DNA from: CAZHRK01 sp964534555
Lineage (GTDB): Bacteria; Babelota; Babeliae; Babelales; RVW-14
Reading direction: 5' to 3'
DNA length: 64,000 bases
Assembly (NCBI GenBank): GCA_964534555.1
Contig: CAZHRK010000001.1
Location: forward strand, 310,001 to 374,000
This document shows positions 59,674 through 64,000 of this stretch, one piece after another (the stretch's first letter is position 1; the number at the start of each line of letters is the position of its first letter). Made by a program: the position numbers and the translations under genes. Under the pieces are notes generated by a model, which did no database searches, was not told the origin of the DNA, and saw nothing but the letters and a program-made list of their open reading frames with translations.

Positions 59674-62034
59674 ATGAAGAAAATGTCGCTTTTATTATTA
59701 TCTGCATTTACGACAACGTCATTGATCAAACCTGCTACTCAAGCCGCAGTTGCTCCAGCAAAATCTTCTGAAGCAAAACCTGCTGTTGCTGCCGTGACTG
59801 ACGCTGCGTCATCATTAAGTCTTCTTACTCAGTCTCAGCTTCCGCTTTTTTCCCCAGATGGAAAAGATAAAATTACTCAGTACAAACAATATATTGTTTT
59901 GCTCAATCCAACTACAGCGCGAGACGTTATTCAGCGTGGTGTCGAGCTTTTTACTAAAGATGTGACTACCAGGGCGCTTGCAATGACAGAGCTCTCGCTT
60001 AAGCAGCTTGAGGATATTGTAACTATTACAGAGCTTTATAAAGGCACGATGAGCTCTCTTGATACGCGCCTTGCAACGTCAACTGATACAGGGCTAAAGC
60101 AATTTATTAAACTTGCGCTTGCAGAATTTACATCATCGCTTAAAGCGCTTAGGGCAAAAATAGATGAGCAAAAAAAGTTTAGAAAAGACCTTGAGCTCGG
60201 CCTTGCAAAAGCACAAAATAACCCTGAAAAAATAATGGCAGAGCTTGAGCGTGCAGCTGCTTTTGTCACGCCATCATTAACTGCTTCATCACGTGATCGT
60301 TATATTCGTGCGATTGAAGAAGTTGCCCCTGCAATAGCAGAAAAAAAGGGTAAGCTGCAGGAGCGCTTTAAATCTTTTATTACTAAGCTGCAGCAAAACG
60401 GTGCGTTTACAGTTTCTGAAAAACAACGATTTATTCAGGCGCTTAATCCGAGCAAAGTTGAAAAAGCTGTTCAGATTGATCAGCCTCTTGCTACTGGAAG
60501 TGCTGCGCCATCAGCAACATTTGTTGCAAAATTAAAAGAGCTTGAAACTAAAAAGACAGTTCAAGAAAAGCTAAGCTTTCTTAAAGATGTTCTTATGCTG
60601 ATTACTGCATCAAGTTCACAGCAAGAAAAGAATCAGCTTATAGCCCTTTGTAACAATTTTTTCATGGCGTATCCTGCATACACTTCTGCGCAGCTTGATG
60701 TTTTAAGAGCTTTTTTAATCGAAGTTATTGGGCATCCATTTTTTCTTAATGATGCGCAAAAAAAAATTGTTTCTGTTTGGCTAAAAAATACAACGCAGGC
60801 ACTTCCGCTTTCAGACGAAAAAATATCACTTATCGAAAACGTTAAGAAAAAAATTGAATTAGTAAAAACAGATTTTGATGCAGGGTGCCAAGCAATCTTT
60901 TTTGGTATGTATCTTCTTGATGCGCGCATTCCTGCTCAAGAAAAAAATGCTAAAGACAAAAAAAGTCTTGTGACTGCGCTACGCAATGCGCTACCTGTTA
61001 TTTATACATTGCGGGCGAATAGAACTGTTGAGGCTCTTGGTCGTATTAATCAGATTATTAATGCAGCTTCAGCTCGTGCAGAGCTTAAGGATGTTATTGG
61101 TAAAGGTTGGACACAATCGCTTGCTGTCTTAACCGCGACACATGGTTTTTCAGCAAATGGAAAGACGCTTGAAAAGATCAAAGGAATACAGCACCTTGTT
61201 GATCTGATAAAAGAAAATATGCCTCGTTACGAGATCACAAAAATTATTGATATGCTTAGCACTATCATCTCTAGTCGCGTTGATTATGCCGCTATAGAGA
61301 TCGATAGGCTGCTAGAGATTGTTAATAAACTGCTGGGCCAGGATTTAGCTAAGCTCAAAATTTTTAATACCAAAGATCTTCAGCGCTTCCAAGAATGGAA
61401 GGCGTTACTTGAAATAACTGTCAACATGCACAAGCTTGCATTTGCTCCAACATTTGATCAAAAAATTGAGCAAGGTAAGCGCGTTTTATCAAGCCTTGAT
61501 AAACAAGGGTATGATGCTGAACGAAAAATGTTTGTTAGATTTTTACGCATACTCTTTCTCCAGCGAGCAACATTAAAAAAAGATGATTTGATTAAGCTCA
61601 AAGAATTTTTCGTCGCAGTTAAAACAACAAAAAATGTTTTAACTCCAGATCAAATTAATGTTCTTAATTCATGGATTGCTGATCTTGATCTTGGTGTAAC
61701 ACTTGCAACATCAACACAAAATTATCTTGAAGTACTTGTTCAACAAACGCACGATAAAAAAGATCTCGCGCTTGCACTACGAGCCGTGCAGATGCTTGAT
61801 CAAACCTCGCCCAAAACTCTTGTGAGCCAATTCATCAAGGCTTTAAATACGTTTGTTACCGGTCGGAATGCGGCAACGCTTGATAATGTTGTAGTGCTCC
61901 TTGCTGCAGTTGAATCAAAAGCAGCAGCGCTCCTTTCAGCTGAGCAGCAGGCTGTTTTAAAGCAATGGCTTAATGCTCCAGATATTAAGGCTCGATTACC
62001 ACAAACTTTAAAAAAAGCGGCAGCAAAAAAATAG
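59674..62034 (+). CDS. Large secreted helical protein of unknown function
   Basis: The 786-aa protein has a signal peptide (MSLLLLSAFTTTSLI core) and an Ala/Lys/Pro linker. The remainder is almost entirely helical with many short amphipathic segments (LSLKQLEDIVTITELYKGTM, KSLVTALRNALPVIYTLRAN, KKDLALALRAVQMLDQTS), suggesting a helical-repeat scaffold. Segments starting VQEKLSFLKDVLMLI and FDQKIEQGKRVLSSL with following 'LxxFLRxLFLQR'-like parts look like diverged repeats of ~150 residues. It ends AAAKK. No catalytic motif and only two or so cysteines. GAGGA precedes the ATG at 59674. It closes the cluster; its stop directly abuts the convergent cca stop. Confidence 0.75.
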   Translation: MKKMSLLLLSAFTTTSLIKPATQAAVAPAKSSEAKPAVAAVTDAASSLSLLTQSQLPLFSPDGKDKITQYKQYIVLLNPTTARDVIQRGVELFTKDVTTRALAMTELSLKQLEDIVTITELYKGTMSSLDTRLATSTDTGLKQFIKLALAEFTSSLKALRAKIDEQKKFRKDLELGLAKAQNNPEKIMAELERAAAFVTPSLTASSRDRYIRAIEEVAPAIAEKKGKLQERFKSFITKLQQNGAFTVSEKQRFIQALNPSKVEKAVQIDQPLATGSAAPSATFVAKLKELETKKTVQEKLSFLKDVLMLITASSSQQEKNQLIALCNNFFMAYPAYTSAQLDVLRAFLIEVIGHPFFLNDAQKKIVSVWLKNTTQALPLSDEKISLIENVKKKIELVKTDFDAGCQAIFFGMYLLDARIPAQEKNAKDKKSLVTALRNALPVIYTLRANRTVEALGRINQIINAASARAELKDVIGKGWTQSLAVLTATHGFSANGKTLEKIKGIQHLVDLIKENMPRYEITKIIDMLSTIISSRVDYAAIEIDRLLEIVNKLLGQDLAKLKIFNTKDLQRFQEWKALLEITVNMHKLAFAPTFDQKIEQGKRVLSSLDKQGYDAERKMFVRFLRILFLQRATLKKDDLIKLKEFFVAVKTTKNVLTPDQINVLNSWIADLDLGVTLATSTQNYLEVLVQQTHDKKDLALALRAVQMLDQTSPKTLVSQFIKALNTFVTGRNAATLDNVVVLLAAVESKAAALLSAEQQAVLKQWLNAPDIKARLPQTLKKAAAKK

Positions 62035-63456
62035 TTAGCTTGCTACACGTTTTTTAAGTTCAACTGGATCGGTGATATTTTCATTAATTTGAATGGTATA
62101 TGCTTTTTCGACTGCACGCCCAAGCTCTGGTCCAGGCTGAAAAATATCAAGTAAATCACGCCCCTGAAGGATTGCTGCTTCGGGGGCATCTAATACTCCA
62201 GCTTCTTGGCTGCGCTGTGTGAAAGCTGTAAAAATTTCAAGCTCACCTTCAAGTGGTGTTTGCCCGTTGCCGTTGCGGCCACGATTATCAGCGAGTCCAA
62301 CGAGTGCAAGCTGGCGCAAGGTGCCATGAGGGAAGAGTCTTTTTGCAAGTCGTTTGTACGCTGCAAGTCCTGCGTTTTGACTTGTTAATGCACCTGGTGC
62401 CAGATGATGGCGCACGAACTTGCACACAGTTTTAATTAAATCATTATTATCTGTGTAGCGTTTTAAAAATGTATATGCAAGTGCCTCGCCAGCAACATCG
62501 TGCCCATGGGCCTTGCCGTCTGGTGTTGTTGTCGTAATTTTTCCTAGATCATGGCATATCATAGTCAGCAGAATTACCAGGCGTTCTTGGTCATCTTTAA
62601 ATTCAAACTGTGCAGCGGCATCAAGCGATTGCATGGTATGCTCAAAGACGTCTTTTTCTGGGTGCATGTCTTTGCGTTGAAGCACGCCCTTAGTTTGCGC
62701 AAGCTCAGGAAAGGTCTCTTCGAGTCGTCCTATCGAATCAATCCATCTAAGTCCAAGTGATGGGCGCTTTGATCTGACGAGCATTTTTTTTATTTCATCA
62801 AAAACTCGTTCACGTGCAATTGGTTCACCAGTGGTGCTATCTTTAAGTTCCATGCGAGCACAAATATCTGAAAGCTGTTTGTTGGGCATCATCTCAAAGC
62901 GTGCTGCAAATTGCATTACGCGATAAAATCTGAGTGGGTCCTCACAAAAAAGATTTTCATCAATTGCAGCAAGCTCTCGTTTTTCTATGGCTTTGCGGCC
63001 ACCATACGGGTCAATAATAGTAAGATCAGCTACGGTTTCTGGGTGAGTTTTCAGCAGGTCGTTGAGTAATAGAGCCATGCTGTTCATTGTTACATCGCGC
63101 CTGCGCGCAGCGCGCTCAATTGTCATGTGAGGATTAAAGCTTACTGTTGGCTTTCTGCCTTTGCTATCTTCTCGTGGAATAGCCCAGTCAGCATTAATAC
63201 CCATAATTTTTAGCACACCAAACTGTTTGCCCACTAAAATAACAGTCCCAAACTGCTTGAGTACTCCTTCGAGTGCATCAAGATCGATACAATGTACTTC
63301 AAGGTCAAAATCTTTAAGCTCACGGTCAAGGATAATGTCTCTGACGCACCCACCAACTAAATAAACGCGCGCACCTGCAGTATCAAGAGCTTTAATAATT
63401 GGTGAAATTGATGAAAAAAACGAAAGAAGGGCTTTAAGCGATGCTGACGTTTTCAT
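62035..63456 (-). CDS. cca: CCA-adding tRNA nucleotidyltransferase with HD domain
   Basis: The 473-aa enzyme adds or repairs the 3' CCA of tRNAs. The catalytic head has LVGGCVRDIILDRELKDFDLE with the two metal-binding aspartates, followed by ERAARRRDVTMNSMA. A C-terminal HD phosphohydrolase-type domain (EHTMQSLDAA, MICHDLGK) follows, as in E. coli-type enzymes. All tRNA genes in the window encode CCA, so this enzyme would mainly repair ends. The stop codon touches the stop of the convergent secreted-protein gene with no space for a terminator. Confidence 0.94.
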   Translation of the reverse strand: MKTSASLKALLSFFSSISPIIKALDTAGARVYLVGGCVRDIILDRELKDFDLEVHCIDLDALEGVLKQFGTVILVGKQFGVLKIMGINADWAIPREDSKGRKPTVSFNPHMTIERAARRRDVTMNSMALLLNDLLKTHPETVADLTIIDPYGGRKAIEKRELAAIDENLFCEDPLRFYRVMQFAARFEMMPNKQLSDICARMELKDSTTGEPIARERVFDEIKKMLVRSKRPSLGLRWIDSIGRLEETFPELAQTKGVLQRKDMHPEKDVFEHTMQSLDAAAQFEFKDDQERLVILLTMICHDLGKITTTTPDGKAHGHDVAGEALAYTFLKRYTDNNDLIKTVCKFVRHHLAPGALTSQNAGLAAYKRLAKRLFPHGTLRQLALVGLADNRGRNGNGQTPLEGELEIFTAFTQRSQEAGVLDAPEAAILQGRDLLDIFQPGPELGRAVEKAYTIQINENITDPVELKKRVAS

Positions 63457-63518
63457 AATGACCTTTGCTTAGGGTAAACGCTTTTATAATCTTCGTAGCC
63501 TGCATATGAAATACTCTC

Positions 63519-63552
63519 TTGCAAGAGTGTGCACGATCTCCTAAACTATACT
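63519..63552 (+). promoter_or_regulatory. Possible tRNA-Ala promoter
   Basis: TTGCAA (63519-63524) is followed by TAAACT at 17 bases (63542-63547) and a better TATACT at 22 bases (63547-63552). The spacing of the better pair is too long. Confidence 0.35.
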
Positions 63553-63566
63553 CCATATAATCAGAT

Positions 63567-63642
63567 GGGGCTATAGCTCAGTTGGTAGAGCGCACGCATG
63601 GCATGCGTGAGGTCACCGGTTCGAATCCGGTTAGCTCCACCA
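63567..63642 (+). tRNA. tRNA-Ala (GGC)
   Basis: A 76-base cloverleaf with acceptor arms GGGGCTA/TAGCTCC (one G-T pair), anticodon loop ATGGCAT giving GGC, and encoded CCA. TTGCAA (63519) with TAAACT/TATACT boxes upstream may be its promoter. Confidence 0.95.
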
Positions 63643-63754
63643 TCTTCTTTTCAAAAAACTTTTCACTCTATCTACTTCTAGGCACTTGCAAAAGACCGCT
63701 AGCTTGTGATTACATAAAGACAAAATTCATATGCCTTTTGCACAGGACGTAACT

Positions 63755-64000
63755 ATGACGCGCCGCTTATTTTTAATCTACACTATTACATCAATCATTT
63801 TTTTGCTTCTAGCGATAATTTTTGTTCTGTTTCAAATTATTCACTTGGGTTTAATAAGTGGTCTTTTGGTTAGTTTTTTGACGTGGGCGACCTATGTTCT
63901 TTGTGTCCCAGCTGCTCATGGCAGAGTTATTTTGGGTGGGCCAATTTTTCTTTTAACAAAAAAGCGTATCAAGCCAGAGCGGTTTGTTTGGGCTTTTGCT
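63755..64000 (+). CDS. Membrane protein, truncated by the window end
   Basis: Open from ATG 63755 (AGGA upstream) to the window edge, giving 82 residues with two hydrophobic helices (LFLIYTITSIIFLLLAIIFV and LISGLLVSFLTWATYVLCV), then AAHGRVILGGPIFLLTKKRIKPERF. No family recognised. It lies 112 bases after tRNA-Ala. Confidence 0.6.
   Translation, partial: MTRRLFLIYTITSIIFLLLAIIFVLFQIIHLGLISGLLVSFLTWATYVLCVPAAHGRVILGGPIFLLTKKRIKPERFVWAFA

Overview
The window looks like a chromosomal segment of a small-genome, host-dependent Gram-negative bacterium. It has a Tol envelope system, many exported proteins, eukaryote-like domains (ankyrin, SET, MIR-like, tectonin and FAMeT-like modules), a short valyl-tRNA synthetase, a eukaryote/virus-style deoxynucleoside kinase and roughly 40% GC. 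This combination best fits Candidatus Dependentiae (TM6/Babeliae), which live inside amoebae and other protists. That placement is inference: the window has no rRNA. I see no phage, insertion sequence, CRISPR array or replication origin.

Layout. 1-7300: metal-type P-ATPase, then an exported acetyltransferase, AlaX-type editing protein, NodB-type deacetylase, small SET protein, exported MIR-like protein and exported ankyrin protein. 7475-7652: tRNA-Asn and tRNA-Val on the minus strand, followed by a 427-base gene-free stretch with a candidate structured RNA. 8080-11511: exported PP-loop protein overlapping a beta-propeller lipoprotein, facing an exported GNT-I-like glycosyltransferase. 11672-14942: pepA, sufU, sufS. 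15152-20866: exported alpha/beta hydrolase with a cysteine nucleophile, accC, BCCP, a MerR regulator, exported PmtA-like methyltransferase, truB. 20907-23821: tRNA-fMet, rluD, mgtE with a long leader, tRNA-Lys, tRNA-Glu. 24038-34669: enzymes and housekeeping genes (GDPD, rlmB, dNK, ybeY-valS, glyA) mixed with secreted proteins of unknown function, two of them paralogues. 34788-38695: two glycine-zipper/coiled-coil proteins, an exported thioredoxin reductase-thioredoxin fusion, a HIT protein and an exported Hsp20-like protein. 38771-46367: ABC ATPase, VOC protein, rpsT, rpmB, ftsH, and a tolQ-tolR-tolA-tolB operon.

The most unusual part is 46517-62034, divergent from the tol operon. It holds six consecutive plus-strand genes (609, 1176, 737, 162, 1481 and 786 aa), all with signal peptides. 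Three carry repeated modules resembling the FAMeT domain (farnesoic acid O-methyltransferase-like, a non-enzymatic beta-sandwich). Two of those also carry a tectonin-like beta-propeller. Most end in a lysine-rich tail. I read this as an undescribed surface or secreted system, possibly adhesive or host-recognising. The window ends with cca, tRNA-Ala and the start of a membrane protein.

A second theme is exported versions of enzymes whose co-substrates (acetyl-CoA, ATP, nucleotide sugar, SAM, NADPH) normally exist only in a cytosol. This is easiest to explain if the proteins act in the host cell. Domain names are from motif reading, not database searches.
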